Assembly (NCBI GenBank): GCA_903876665.1
Contig: CAIRAY010000013.1
Coordinates: 1 to 56,118, forward strand
Length of the DNA stretch: 56,118 nt
Direction: 5' to 3'
Source: an uncultured Fibrobacterota bacterium
GTDB lineage: Bacteria > Fibrobacterota > Fibrobacteria > Fibrobacterales > Fibrobacteraceae
Part shown: in pieces, positions 9,716-17,238 of the stretch
Numbering within the stretch: the first letter of the stretch is position 1
How the letters are laid out: each line of letters begins with the position of its first letter
The notes under the pieces: generated by a model
Database searches by the model: none
What the model saw: only the letters and a program-made list of their open reading frames with translations
What the model was told of the DNA's origin: nothing
Translations under genes and position numbers: made by a program

Positions 9716-10327
9716 TTAGAGAAGAAAAAGGCTTAGCAGACCGGCGCGGTGTTGTTCCCGTCCTCCTTGCAAAAAGCCAAGACGGCCGTACTCGAAAAGA
9801 TGGTACGCCATGGTTACAAAGGTGACTGAAAGTTCCATGGGATCTTTACCCTTCACGCTTGCGTTGGCAATTCCTTCTGCAAAAAAAGGTGCGAAGGATG
9901 CGTGGAATTGCTTAACATAGGTCAGCATGGGACTTTCTGCGTAACGTGCTTTGCTGATCTGTTCCTCGAAATAATCCAGGACCCCCACAAGGCCTGCTTC
10001 GGACTCCAGCGAAAGAAGGGTGAGGTCTACCAGCTGGGAAAAGCGCTCCGGAAAAGGGCGGGAAATGTCGTTCAGGATCGGATCTGCTTGTTCCAGGAAG
10101 TGCTGCCGGTAAGTATCCACCACCACCCAGATCAATTCGTCGCGGTTAGAGAAATAATTGTAAAGGGAGCCTTTGCTTAGGCCCGAAAGGCTCGCCACTT
10201 CGTCCATGGAAAGGTTAACGACTCCCTTTTGGGCGATGAGTTGCGCGCAGGCCTGCAGGATTTCAATGCGAACCTGTTGTCGCAGCTGTTCTCTGCGGGC
10301 TTCTTTGCGCTCAATGGATGTTGGCAT
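9716..10327 (-). CDS. TetR family transcriptional regulator
   Basis: This 203-residue protein has the N-terminal TetR helix-turn-helix (about residues 20-62: ILQACAQLIAQKGV, MDEVASLSGLSKGSLYNYF). The C-terminal ligand-binding helical domain is unassigned. It starts 9 bp after the fabH stop on the same strand, so it is probably the last gene of a fapR-fabH-tetR operon and may respond to a lipid or acyl-CoA signal. That role is inferred from position only. Confidence 0.85.
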   Translation of the reverse strand: MPTSIERKEARREQLRQQVRIEILQACAQLIAQKGVVNLSMDEVASLSGLSKGSLYNYFSNRDELIWVVVDTYRQHFLEQADPILNDISRPFPERFSQLVDLTLLSLESEAGLVGVLDYFEEQISKARYAESPMLTYVKQFHASFAPFFAEGIANASVKGKDPMELSVTFVTMAYHLFEYGRLGFLQGGREQHRAGLLSLFLL

Positions 10328-10336
10328 TCGAGTGGG

Positions 10337-11269
10337 TTACCAGCGAATGACTGCGCCGGCCCATGCGAGCCCAGCACCAAAAGCGACCAGCATCACCGCG
10401 TCACCCTTTTTGAATTTGCCGGCATCGGCGAATTCATTCAAGGCGATTCCCACGGAGGAGGATGAAGTGTTTCCATACTTTTCGATGGTGAGCAAAATGC
10501 GCTCGAAAGGAATCCCGACTTTGTCTGCAATGGCTTCAAACATGCGGGCGTTGGCCTGATGGGGGACCAAATAGTAGGGCTCGTCGCCCAGATTGGCTTT
10601 GACCTTCAAGGAGGCGATCAGCTGAGGAAGTTTTGTTTGCACAAAGCGGTAAATATTTTTGCCATCTTGCCAGAAGAATCCATTTGTATCGCGGTCGCCC
10701 ATAGTGAGCATATTTGCGCCCGAGGAATCGGATCCCATTTCGGTGGCAATAATTTCGTGTTCGTAGTCGTCAGCAGAAAGCTGGATTGCAGAGGCGCCAT
10801 CTCCGAATAGCACGCAATTGTTGCGATCGGTGTAATCCATGTAGGCGGTCATTTTTTCGGTAGCGGCGATCACGGCGTTTTTGGAGCGGCCAGCCTCAAT
10901 CATGCTCTGTGCGAGGATCATGCCTGCAATCAGGCCGGTGCAAGCGATATTGATGTCCAGTACCACCGCATTGGGAAGGGACGCTTTGTTGGCGATTTGG
11001 GCAGACTGGGTCGGATAAATATTGTTGGGAGAACCACAGCTCGTGATGAGCAAATCCACGCCAGCACGCTCGGATTCGGGTATGCAGTTCTGGACAGCCT
11101 TGGTCCCCATATCGGCGGTGGTTTCGTCCCGGGCGATGCGGCGCTCCCGAATGCCGGTGCGACTCATGATCCACTCGTCGTTGGTGTCTACCATCTTCGA
11201 TAAATCATCATTGCTCAAAATATGAGCGGGTGCGTAGTGGCCGATGGACTTGATTCCAACTTTCTTCAT
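10337..11269 (-). CDS. fabH: Beta-ketoacyl-ACP synthase III
   Basis: This enzyme condenses acetyl-CoA (or another acyl-CoA) with malonyl-ACP to begin each fatty acid chain in the cytoplasm. The 310 residues match the family length. The catalytic triad is complete: C110 in NIACTGLIAG, H237 in VPHQANARM, N267 in YGNTSSSSVG. The glycine-rich GDGASA motif is present at ~157-162. Its ATG overlaps the upstream fapR stop by 4 nt (ATGA), indicating translational coupling, and tetR follows after 9 bp. The pairing with FapR suggests malonyl-CoA-responsive control. Confidence 0.95.
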   Translation of the reverse strand: MKKVGIKSIGHYAPAHILSNDDLSKMVDTNDEWIMSRTGIRERRIARDETTADMGTKAVQNCIPESERAGVDLLITSCGSPNNIYPTQSAQIANKASLPNAVVLDINIACTGLIAGMILAQSMIEAGRSKNAVIAATEKMTAYMDYTDRNNCVLFGDGASAIQLSADDYEHEIIATEMGSDSSGANMLTMGDRDTNGFFWQDGKNIYRFVQTKLPQLIASLKVKANLGDEPYYLVPHQANARMFEAIADKVGIPFERILLTIEKYGNTSSSSVGIALNEFADAGKFKKGDAVMLVAFGAGLAWAGAVIRW

Positions 11270-11889
11270 GGGTTGTCTCCGTTGCTTTCTGTGCGGACCA
11301 GGCCGAGTCGCCGGGCCACGCGTTCATTCAAACTGTAAACGAGGAAATGTCCTTTGAACACCACGCTACGCGGTGTTTTGAGAATCACTTCGACTTCTTT
11401 TTTCCAATGGTTTTTTTTGAGGACCCGGGCTTTGCCGAGGATTTTTTCGCCCACCCATGCCGAGGCGGTGAATTGCACCGTGGCTTGGGCGGTCAGAGTA
11501 TATTCTGCATTGACGATTGCCGCGGCGAGGCTATTGGCCTGGGCAAATAAGGTGTGGCCCCGGATGATTCCGCCCTTGGGGAATGCCATGTCGACAGTGG
11601 TCTCAAGCAGGCTGATTCCTTCGATGTCCAGCTCCACTTCAAGGAGTTCTCCGATCACTTCGCTTTCGGCCACGCCCTTGGGTTTGGCTGCAAGGGTCTC
11701 CGCGATTTCGCGGTAGCGCTTACGCACGTCTGGGATTCCCAGGGCCTTGCGGTCTGCGCGAATGGTATGGATGGAAACATTGAGGAGCTCGGCCAATTCA
11801 TGGTCGAGGACGTAGGAGCTTTTCTCGACTTCGCGAACAATCTGGTCTTGGCGACCAGCGGCGGAGAGGGGTGTCTTACGAGAATTCAT
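11266..11889 (-). CDS. fapR: FapR-like malonyl-CoA-responsive lipid regulator
   Basis: This 207-residue protein has a DeoR-type winged HTH at ~14-60 (DHELAELLNVSIHTIRADRKALGIPDVRKR), closely matching the FapR pattern, and a C-terminal hotdog-fold domain (~75-195, including GHTLFAQANSLAAAIVNAEYTLTAQA), the part that binds malonyl-CoA in Bacillus FapR. It overlaps fabH by 4 nt. FapR is best known from Firmicutes, so an orthologue here is noteworthy; the assignment rests on the HTH-hotdog order and the fabH neighbour. There is no Shine-Dalgarno before the ATG, and the predicted promoter would leave only a few nucleotides of leader. Confidence 0.82.
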   Translation of the reverse strand: MNSRKTPLSAAGRQDQIVREVEKSSYVLDHELAELLNVSIHTIRADRKALGIPDVRKRYREIAETLAAKPKGVAESEVIGELLEVELDIEGISLLETTVDMAFPKGGIIRGHTLFAQANSLAAAIVNAEYTLTAQATVQFTASAWVGEKILGKARVLKKNHWKKEVEVILKTPRSVVFKGHFLVYSLNERVARRLGLVRTESNGDNP

Positions 11890-11900
11890 AGATAACGCGT

Positions 11901-11930
11901 AATATATAATATGACAAGGTCATATGACAA
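11901..11930 (-). promoter_or_regulatory. fapR promoter with 17-bp inverted-repeat operator
   Basis: A perfect inverted repeat ATATGAC-AAG-GTCATAT occupies 11909-11925. On the minus strand TTGTCA (11930-11925) and TATATT (11906-11901) form a -35/-10 pair with 18-bp spacing, and the palindrome fills the spacer. The fapR ATG is at 11889, so the mRNA would be almost leaderless. The 17-bp length equals that of the known FapR operator, although the sequence differs from the Bacillus consensus as I recall it. Autoregulation by FapR is inferred. Confidence 0.55.
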
Positions 11931-12008
11931 TGGGAAAATCCAGGAAAGGCAAAAGAGAGTTGGATTTTCTTAAATTTCCCTCAGAATTCTCATTTTCTGG
12001 AATTTCCA

Positions 12009-12539
12009 ATGAAAAACCAAATTTTCCCCTTTGCGGGCAACCAGCCAAAAATTGGAGCCCGCGTACTCATAGCCCCAGGTGCGTGCATCATTGGTCGGGT
12101 GACTCTGGGCGACGATGTTTCGGTATTTCCCAATGTTGTGCTTCGCGGAGACATCAATTCCATCGTAATTGGCAACCGCACCAACATCCAGGACAACGCG
12201 ACGGTGCATTTGGCAGACGGTTTCGGGGTCGTGGTAGGGGAGAATGTGACCATTGGCCACAACGCCGTGGTTCATGCCTGTACTATTGAAAGTTGCTGCA
12301 CCATCGGGATGGGGGCGATTGTTATGGATGGGGCGATTATCCGGAAAAACTCCATTGTGGGGGCAGGGTCTTTGGTGACTGGTGGGTCTGATTTCCCCGA
12401 AGGGTCCTTGATCCTAGGCTCTCCGGCAAAAGTCAAGCGGCCTCTTACTGCCACGGAGATTGCAGGAAACCTGACTGCAGCAGGCAAATATGTTGCGGTA
12501 AAGGATGAATTGCTGAAGTCTTTCCTGGCCCCGAGTTGA
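12009..12539 (+). CDS. Gamma-carbonic anhydrase family hexapeptide-repeat protein
   Basis: This 176-residue left-handed beta-helix protein has successive [LIV]Gxxxx hexapeptides from ~15 to 150. The metal-site histidines of the gamma-CA/YrdA/PaaY family are visible in NATVHL and GHNAVVHAC. The family binds Zn, Fe or Ni as trimers; many members hydrate CO2 weakly or act on other substrates. It diverges from fapR and lies upstream of the propionate operon, whose decarboxylase releases CO2, so a role in CO2/bicarbonate balance is possible but only positional. The start was chosen at the ATG giving MKNQIFPFAGNQPKIG; no ribosome-binding site is evident. Confidence 0.85.
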   Translation: MKNQIFPFAGNQPKIGARVLIAPGACIIGRVTLGDDVSVFPNVVLRGDINSIVIGNRTNIQDNATVHLADGFGVVVGENVTIGHNAVVHACTIESCCTIGMGAIVMDGAIIRKNSIVGAGSLVTGGSDFPEGSLILGSPAKVKRPLTATEIAGNLTAAGKYVAVKDELLKSFLAPS

Positions 12540-12563
12540 CTCTTCGGTCAAAAATGCTAAGTT
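12536..12563 (+). promoter_or_regulatory. Predicted sigma70-type promoter
   Basis: TTGACT (12536-12541), a 16-bp spacer and TAAGTT (12558-12563) with a TGC extension just upstream form a good extended -10 promoter. It overlaps the stop codon of the carbonic anhydrase gene and would start transcription near 12570, at the 5' side of the structured region described next. Confidence 0.5.
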
Positions 12564-12564
12564 A

Positions 12565-12685
12565 GGGACTCGTCGCAATCGGAACAGGTCGTCGTCACCT
12601 GTCCCAGTGGGGGCTTTACGCTTACTTTCAAGTAGGAAGAATTCCCTTATAAAATCAGGGAATAATCGACCTGTTTGCGAAATTT
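12565..12685 (+). ncRNA. Candidate structured RNA or leader before the propionate operon
   Basis: Two incompatible foldings are readable. Locally, GGAACAGGT (12581-12589) pairs with ACCTGTCCC (12597-12605) around loop CGTCGTC, with one mismatch. Alternatively AACAGGTCG (12583-12591) pairs with CGACCTGTT (12667-12675), extended by TCGCA/TGCGA (12573-12577 with 12676-12680). Inside, ATTCCCT/AGGGAAT (12641-12647, 12657-12663) forms a further hairpin. Strong upstream promoter, long-range closing stem and switching geometry suggest an independent small RNA or a regulatory leader. A possible second promoter (TTGCGA 12675-12680, TATATT 12700-12705) lies at its 3' end, favouring a separate RNA. I could not match it to tmRNA, SRP, RNase P, 6S or a named riboswitch. 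Confidence 0.35.
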
Positions 12686-12746
12686 CCAAATAGAAATCCT
12701 ATATTTCCGCCGAGTCATTCATCCATTCTTTTCGGCGCTTTGGCAC

Positions 12747-14249
12747 ATGAACGCAACACTAAAATCCCTCGTCTCCACTCCCCAGGCCCTCGCAGCTCTC
12801 ATCAAAAACGGCGAAGTCATTGGGGTCTCCGGCTTTACTCCCTCGGGCTATCCCAAGGTGATTCCAACCGCCCTGGCCGAACGGGGAAAAGCCCTCAAGG
12901 CTGACGGCGTCGATTTCGGAATTTCTTTGTATACTGGCGCATCCGTTGGTGATGAATGCGATGGAGCCCTCGCCCGCGCAGGCATCATGAAGGTTCGCAT
13001 GCCTTACCAGTCCAACAAGGACTTGCGTAACGGCATCAACAACGGGACCATCCAATATTTCGACCAGCATCTTTCCCACATGGCCAAGCTTGTGCGTCAA
13101 GGCTCGGTTCCTCGTCCAACCACTGCGATCATCGAAGCGGTTGACGTCGAAGTCCATGGCGACAAGGCCCGCGTGTTCCTCGCCGGTTCCGGTGGCTGTT
13201 CCGCAACTTACATGCTGGTTGCCGACCGCATCTTTATCGAACTGAATTCCCATTACGGATTGGCCCTGAAGGGCTTTCACGATATCTACATCCCCGAGTC
13301 CCAGCCATTTGTAGATGTGATTCCTCTGAAATCACCTTCCGACCGCATCGGCAAGCCCTATGTGGAAGTGGCACTTTCCAAGATTCAAGGTATCGTCGAA
13401 ACGAACATGCCTGACAAAATGGGCGGTTTCGAACCCGTGGATGCCGAGTCCGCAGCCATTGCGGCCCACATTCTGGACTTCTTGGCTTTTGAGCGCAAGC
13501 ATGGCCGCCTTCCCGAGGGCCTGCCATACCAGTCCGGTGTGGGCAACGTGGCAAACGCCGTGCTTGCCGCCATGGCCAAGGATCCCAACCAAAAGCCATT
13601 GTCCCTCTACACCGAGGTGATTCAAGACTCCGTTTTCGAAATCATCGAAAATGACAAGCTGATCATTGCTTCCGGCGCCTCGCTTACTTTCTCGATCGCT
13701 GGCCAGCAGAAGTTCAAGGACAACATTGAAAAATGGCGTGACAAGTTCGTGATCCGCCAACAAGAGATTTCCAACAACCCCGAGCTGGTCCGTCGCCTCG
13801 GGACCATTTCCATGAATACCGCCATCGAGATGGATATTTTCGGCAATGTGAATTCCACGCACATCATGGGCACCCAGATGATGAATGGAATCGGGGGCTC
13901 CGGCGACTTTGCCCGTAACGCCTACCTTCCCATTTTCATGACCTCCTCCACCGCGAAAGACCGGGCCATCAGCTGCATCGTTCCCATGGTCAGCCATACG
14001 GATCACCATGAGCACTCCACCCAGATTTTCGTGACCGAACGCGGTCTCTGCGATCTGCGTGGTCTGGCTCCAGTGCCACGCGCCCGCAAGGTTATCGAAA
14101 TTTGTGCCCATCCCGACTACCAGCCTCTCCTCACCGAGTACCTGGACTATGGTCTCAAGAATGCCAAGGGCAAGCATACTCCGCATACCCTGTCCCGCGC
14201 CTTCGAATTCCACACGCGCTTCTTGGAAACAGGAACGATGAAACTTTAA
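12747..14249 (+). CDS. scpC: Propionyl-CoA:succinate CoA-transferase
   Basis: This family I CoA-transferase moves CoA from propionyl-CoA to succinate, releasing propionate and regenerating succinyl-CoA. It is 500 residues long. The catalytic glutamate lies in YTEVIQDSV (E290 from this start) and the family signature GIGGSGDFARNAY occurs near 385-397. The frame extends upstream to 12675, but the ATG at 12747 (MNATLKSLVSTPQ) gives the normal family N-terminus. The following genes encode the rest of the methylmalonyl-CoA route, favouring propionyl-CoA:succinate over acetyl-CoA:succinate transfer; succinyl-CoA:acetate transfer remains an alternative. Cytoplasmic; no clear ribosome-binding site. 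Confidence 0.85.
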   Translation: MNATLKSLVSTPQALAALIKNGEVIGVSGFTPSGYPKVIPTALAERGKALKADGVDFGISLYTGASVGDECDGALARAGIMKVRMPYQSNKDLRNGINNGTIQYFDQHLSHMAKLVRQGSVPRPTTAIIEAVDVEVHGDKARVFLAGSGGCSATYMLVADRIFIELNSHYGLALKGFHDIYIPESQPFVDVIPLKSPSDRIGKPYVEVALSKIQGIVETNMPDKMGGFEPVDAESAAIAAHILDFLAFERKHGRLPEGLPYQSGVGNVANAVLAAMAKDPNQKPLSLYTEVIQDSVFEIIENDKLIIASGASLTFSIAGQQKFKDNIEKWRDKFVIRQQEISNNPELVRRLGTISMNTAIEMDIFGNVNSTHIMGTQMMNGIGGSGDFARNAYLPIFMTSSTAKDRAISCIVPMVSHTDHHEHSTQIFVTERGLCDLRGLAPVPRARKVIEICAHPDYQPLLTEYLDYGLKNAKGKHTPHTLSRAFEFHTRFLETGTMKL

Positions 14250-14255
14250 AAGACA

Positions 14256-14360
14256 AGTGGAGAGTTCTAGAGTTTGATAGTGGAAAGTTGCCACAAGCAT
14301 CTCTTTATAAAAGGCCGCTTGAAGCAGTTTTCCACTTTAAAACTTTCCACTTTAAAACTT
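14256..14360. repeat. Dispersed AGTGGAAAGT inverted-repeat element, variant E
   Basis: Left modules AGTGGAGAGT (14256) and AGTGGAAAGTTG (14279-14290) face right modules TTTTCCACTTT (14328) and AACTTTCCACTTT (14341). It occupies the scpC-mce gap within the propionate operon, so any processing or pausing in it would affect the stoichiometry of the operon. The centre is unrelated to the core of copies A to C. Confidence 0.6.
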
Positions 14361-14373
14361 AAAAGGATTTTAC

Positions 14374-14781
14374 ATGCTTAAAAAAATCGACCATATCGGA
14401 ATTGCCGTTGCTTCCATCGAAGAAGCCCGCAAATACTACGAAGGCGTCCTTGGCCTCAAGCTTGACCGCATCGAAGATGTTCCTTCGCAGAAGGTGAAGA
14501 CCGCATTCTTTGATATTGGTGGAGTGTGGCTCGAGTTGCTTGAGCCCACCGCTGAAGATTCCCCTGTGGGAAAATTCCTGGCGGACCGGCCAGCCGGTGG
14601 CATTCATCATCTCGCCTTCCTCTCGGACGATGTGGCACAAGAACTAAATGCAGCAAAAGAAAAGGGCGTGCGGCTGGTGGATGAAGTTCCCCGCGCTGGT
14701 GCCGGAAAGATGGACATCGGATTCTTACATCCAAAGTTCACAGCAGGTGTTTTGACCGAGTTTTGCACCCCCCAGAAATAA
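14374..14781 (+). CDS. mce: Methylmalonyl-CoA epimerase
   Basis: This 135-residue glyoxalase-fold (VOC) enzyme interconverts the (R)- and (S)-methylmalonyl-CoA epimers between mutase and decarboxylase. Metal-ligand positions are visible: H7 in KIDHIGIAV, the glutamate of VWLELLEP, the histidines of GGIHHLAF and a terminal glutamate in LTEFC. The ribosome-binding site AAAAGGA lies 6 nt before the ATG. mmdA starts 14 bp downstream, and scpC lies upstream across the repeat element. Confidence 0.94.
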   Translation: MLKKIDHIGIAVASIEEARKYYEGVLGLKLDRIEDVPSQKVKTAFFDIGGVWLELLEPTAEDSPVGKFLADRPAGGIHHLAFLSDDVAQELNAAKEKGVRLVDEVPRAGAGKMDIGFLHPKFTAGVLTEFCTPQK

Positions 14782-14795
14782 GTTAAGGAGCAATT

Positions 14796-16346
14796 ATGGC
14801 AATCCGCAAGGAATTACTCGAAGAACTGAAGCGTCGCCGCGAAGAGGCTCTTGCCTGCGGTGGGCGCGACAAGATCGAGAAGCGCCACCAGAAAGGACAG
14901 TTGTGCGCACGCGAGCGCATCGATATCCTTTTTGACGATGATTCCTTCCAAGAATCCGGGATGCATGTCGACCATGCTGCCGGTGATGGAGCCGAAGCCA
15001 AGCGCATGCCTGGTGATGGTGTCATTACCGGGATAGGCAATGTGGATGGCCGTCCTGTTGCCACCTTCTCCCAGGATTTCACAGTAAGCGGTGGTGCTCT
15101 CGGACGTATGCACGCCAAGAAGATTTGCGACATGATGGATTCCGCCGGTCGCTTGGGTCTGCCCATCGTCGCCATTAACGATTCCGGTGGAGCCCGCATT
15201 CAGGAGGGAGTCAATTCCCTTTCCGGTTACGGACAAGTGTTCTTTCGCAATGTGGAATTTTCCGGGGTAATCCCTCAGATTGCCGTGATTGCGGGTCCAT
15301 GTGCCGGCGGTGCCGCATATAGCCCTGCTCTTATGGATTTCCTGATCATGACGCGCAAGGGTGCCCAGATGTTTATCTGCGGTCCCGATGTAATAAAAGC
15401 GTCCACGGGTCAAGAAGCTCCGATTGATCAATTTGGCTCTGCCCAGGCCCACGCATCAGTGAGTGGTAATATCCACTTTATCGCCGAAGACGACCAAGAT
15501 GCCCTGGCCATTACACGTAAACTACTTTCCTACTTGCCTCTCAACAATATGCAGGATCCTCCCCATGTGATTCCTGCCACTCTGCAGTCCGAGCTGGACG
15601 AAGGCATGTGCGAGCTTTTGCCGGAAGATTCCCGTCATTCGCTGGATGTCATGCAAGTGATCCATCGCTTGGTCGACGGAGGTGACTTCCTGGAAGTGCA
15701 GAAGGAATTTGCCAAGAATTTGGTCATTGGATTTGCACGTATCGAAGGAATGGTGATCGGAATTGTCGCTAATCAGCCGACTGTCAAGGCGGGCACCCTC
15801 GATATTGACTCCTCGGACAAGGGCGCACGCTTTATCCGTTTTTGCAATGCATTCAACATTCCGTTGGTCACCTTGGTCGATGTTCCCGGCTTCATGCCAG
15901 GGCTTGCCCAGGAGCGTGGCGGCATCATCCGGCACGGCGCCAAGATGTTGTTTGCTTATGCGGCCGCCACCGTTCCTAAAATCACCGTGATTCTGCGCAA
16001 GGCCTATGGCGGAGCCTACTTGGCCATGTGCTCCAAGGACATGGGCGCTGACTTTGTATTCGCCTGGCCCACAGCCGAAATTGCGGTGATGGGTGCCGAA
16101 GGCGCGGTCAAGGTCCTGTACAAAAAAGAAATCGAGTCGGCAGCGGATCCCAAGGCCAAAGAGCAGGAATTGCTGAAGACCTATCGCGACAAATTCGCCT
16201 CGCCTTACCAGGCAGCGGAAACAGGCATGATTACCGATGTGATCGATCCCGGGGAAACCCGCGGCAAGGTTGCGTTGTCCCTGCGTTACGGGCTGACCAA
16301 GCGCGTTACGCGTCCACCTAAGAAACATGGATTGATACCCCTATGA
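14796..16346 (+). CDS. mmdA: Methylmalonyl-CoA decarboxylase alpha subunit (carboxyltransferase)
   Basis: This 516-residue carboxyltransferase of the propionyl-CoA carboxylase beta / MmdA family transfers the carboxyl group from methylmalonyl-CoA to biotin on the carrier subunit. Both crotonase-like halves are present; the N half has SGGARIQEGVNSLSGYGQ and GPCAGGAAYSPAL, the C half has RKAYGGAYLAMCSKDMGAD and FAWPTAEIAVMGAEGA. No biotin carboxylase gene is nearby, while a membrane beta subunit is, so the complex should act as a Na+-pumping decarboxylase rather than an ATP-driven carboxylase. AAGGAG precedes the start. The stop overlaps the next ATG by 4 nt. Confidence 0.93.
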   Translation: MAIRKELLEELKRRREEALACGGRDKIEKRHQKGQLCARERIDILFDDDSFQESGMHVDHAAGDGAEAKRMPGDGVITGIGNVDGRPVATFSQDFTVSGGALGRMHAKKICDMMDSAGRLGLPIVAINDSGGARIQEGVNSLSGYGQVFFRNVEFSGVIPQIAVIAGPCAGGAAYSPALMDFLIMTRKGAQMFICGPDVIKASTGQEAPIDQFGSAQAHASVSGNIHFIAEDDQDALAITRKLLSYLPLNNMQDPPHVIPATLQSELDEGMCELLPEDSRHSLDVMQVIHRLVDGGDFLEVQKEFAKNLVIGFARIEGMVIGIVANQPTVKAGTLDIDSSDKGARFIRFCNAFNIPLVTLVDVPGFMPGLAQERGGIIRHGAKMLFAYAAATVPKITVILRKAYGGAYLAMCSKDMGADFVFAWPTAEIAVMGAEGAVKVLYKKEIESAADPKAKEQELLKTYRDKFASPYQAAETGMITDVIDPGETRGKVALSLRYGLTKRVTRPPKKHGLIPL

Positions 16347-16813
16347 ACAATACCGATACCGTTCAGGCAGTGGTGGAGGCGGTCCAGACCGCGCTCCCTC
16401 TCTCCAATGACACTCTGAAGGCTGCGGTTGCGGCCAACGCCGAAAAGGTGATGACCTTGGGCGATGCCCTCCATTCCCAAAACGCTGTCATTATTTTGAT
16501 CGGCGTGTTGGTGACACTGGTGCTAGTGATTGTAACCATGGTTCAGTGGCGCATGTTGGGTGTATTGCAGCAGATGACAGTGGCCAAAAATGCTCCGGCT
16601 TCGGCCCCAGCTCAACAGCTGGCTCCTGTCCAGGCAGTGGCTCCATCCACAATTCACCCCGGTCTTTCTGACGAGAAGCTCTTCGCCATCATCACGGCGG
16701 CAGTGCATTCCATGGGCGACAATCTCAAGGTTGTCCAGTTCAAGCCTACAGATACGACAAACTGGACCAACCAGGGTCGTTCCGATCTTCATTCAATGCG
16801 CAAAGTCGCCTAA
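16343..16813 (+). CDS. Methylmalonyl-CoA decarboxylase delta-like (OadG-type) membrane subunit
   Basis: This 156-residue protein has one membrane helix (about residues 50-70, AVIILIGVLVTLVLVIVTMV), a short N-terminal segment and an Ala/Pro/Gln-rich linker before a C-terminal cytosolic domain. This resembles delta/OadG subunits that anchor the carboxyltransferase and biotin carrier to the membrane pump. It overlaps mmdA by 4 nt and precedes the biotin carrier by 13 bp. Sequence similarity in this family is weak, so the role rests on topology and position. Confidence 0.75.
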   Translation: MNNTDTVQAVVEAVQTALPLSNDTLKAAVAANAEKVMTLGDALHSQNAVIILIGVLVTLVLVIVTMVQWRMLGVLQQMTVAKNAPASAPAQQLAPVQAVAPSTIHPGLSDEKLFAIITAAVHSMGDNLKVVQFKPTDTTNWTNQGRSDLHSMRKVA

Positions 16814-16826
16814 GCAAGGATCCACA

Positions 16827-17216
16827 ATGAAAACGCTCCGCATCACTCTCGAAGGCCGTTCCTACGATGTAACGGTTCAAGTTCTCGATGGCCAGTCCGC
16901 TCCGGCTCCAGTCGCTGCACCTGCCCCTGTCGCCGCACCCGCTCCAGTAGCGGCTGCACCTGTAGCTGTGGCTGCTCCCGTGGCTGCCGCTCCTGTGAGC
17001 GGAGGCCAGCCGGTTACCGCTCCCATGGCAGGTTTGCTGCTTAAGCTGAATGTGAAGGTCGGTGATTCCGTTACCGTGGGCCAGGAAGTCGCCATTCTCG
17101 AAGCCATGAAAATGGAATCCGGAATTCCAACCCCCGTCTCTGGAAAGGTTGTCGCGATTCTGGCCAAGCAGGGCGATTCCCTGGCGGAAGGCCAAGCTAT
17201 TCTTCAAGTCGCCTAA
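16827..17216 (+). CDS. mmdC: Biotin carboxyl carrier subunit (gamma)
   Basis: This 129-residue carrier shuttles CO2 from the carboxyltransferase to the membrane beta subunit. The C-terminal biotinyl domain has EAMKMES with K95 as the biotin attachment site. It is preceded by a long flexible Ala/Pro linker (APVAAPAPVAAPAP type, ~28-65). The same frame is open upstream to 16590 inside the previous gene, but the ATG at 16827 has AAGGA 6 nt upstream and gives the standard N-terminus MKTLRITLEGRSYDV. Confidence 0.93.
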   Translation: MKTLRITLEGRSYDVTVQVLDGQSAPAPVAAPAPVAAPAPVAAAPVAVAAPVAAAPVSGGQPVTAPMAGLLLKLNVKVGDSVTVGQEVAILEAMKMESGIPTPVSGKVVAILAKQGDSLAEGQAILQVA

Positions 17217-17238
17217 ATTTTAAAACGAGGCAAAACGC

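Noticed and set aside
12565..12685. Cobalamin riboswitch upstream of the B12-dependent operon
   Set aside because: Despite the fitting context, I cannot find a B12-box or the conserved receptor core; the region is also shorter than that class.
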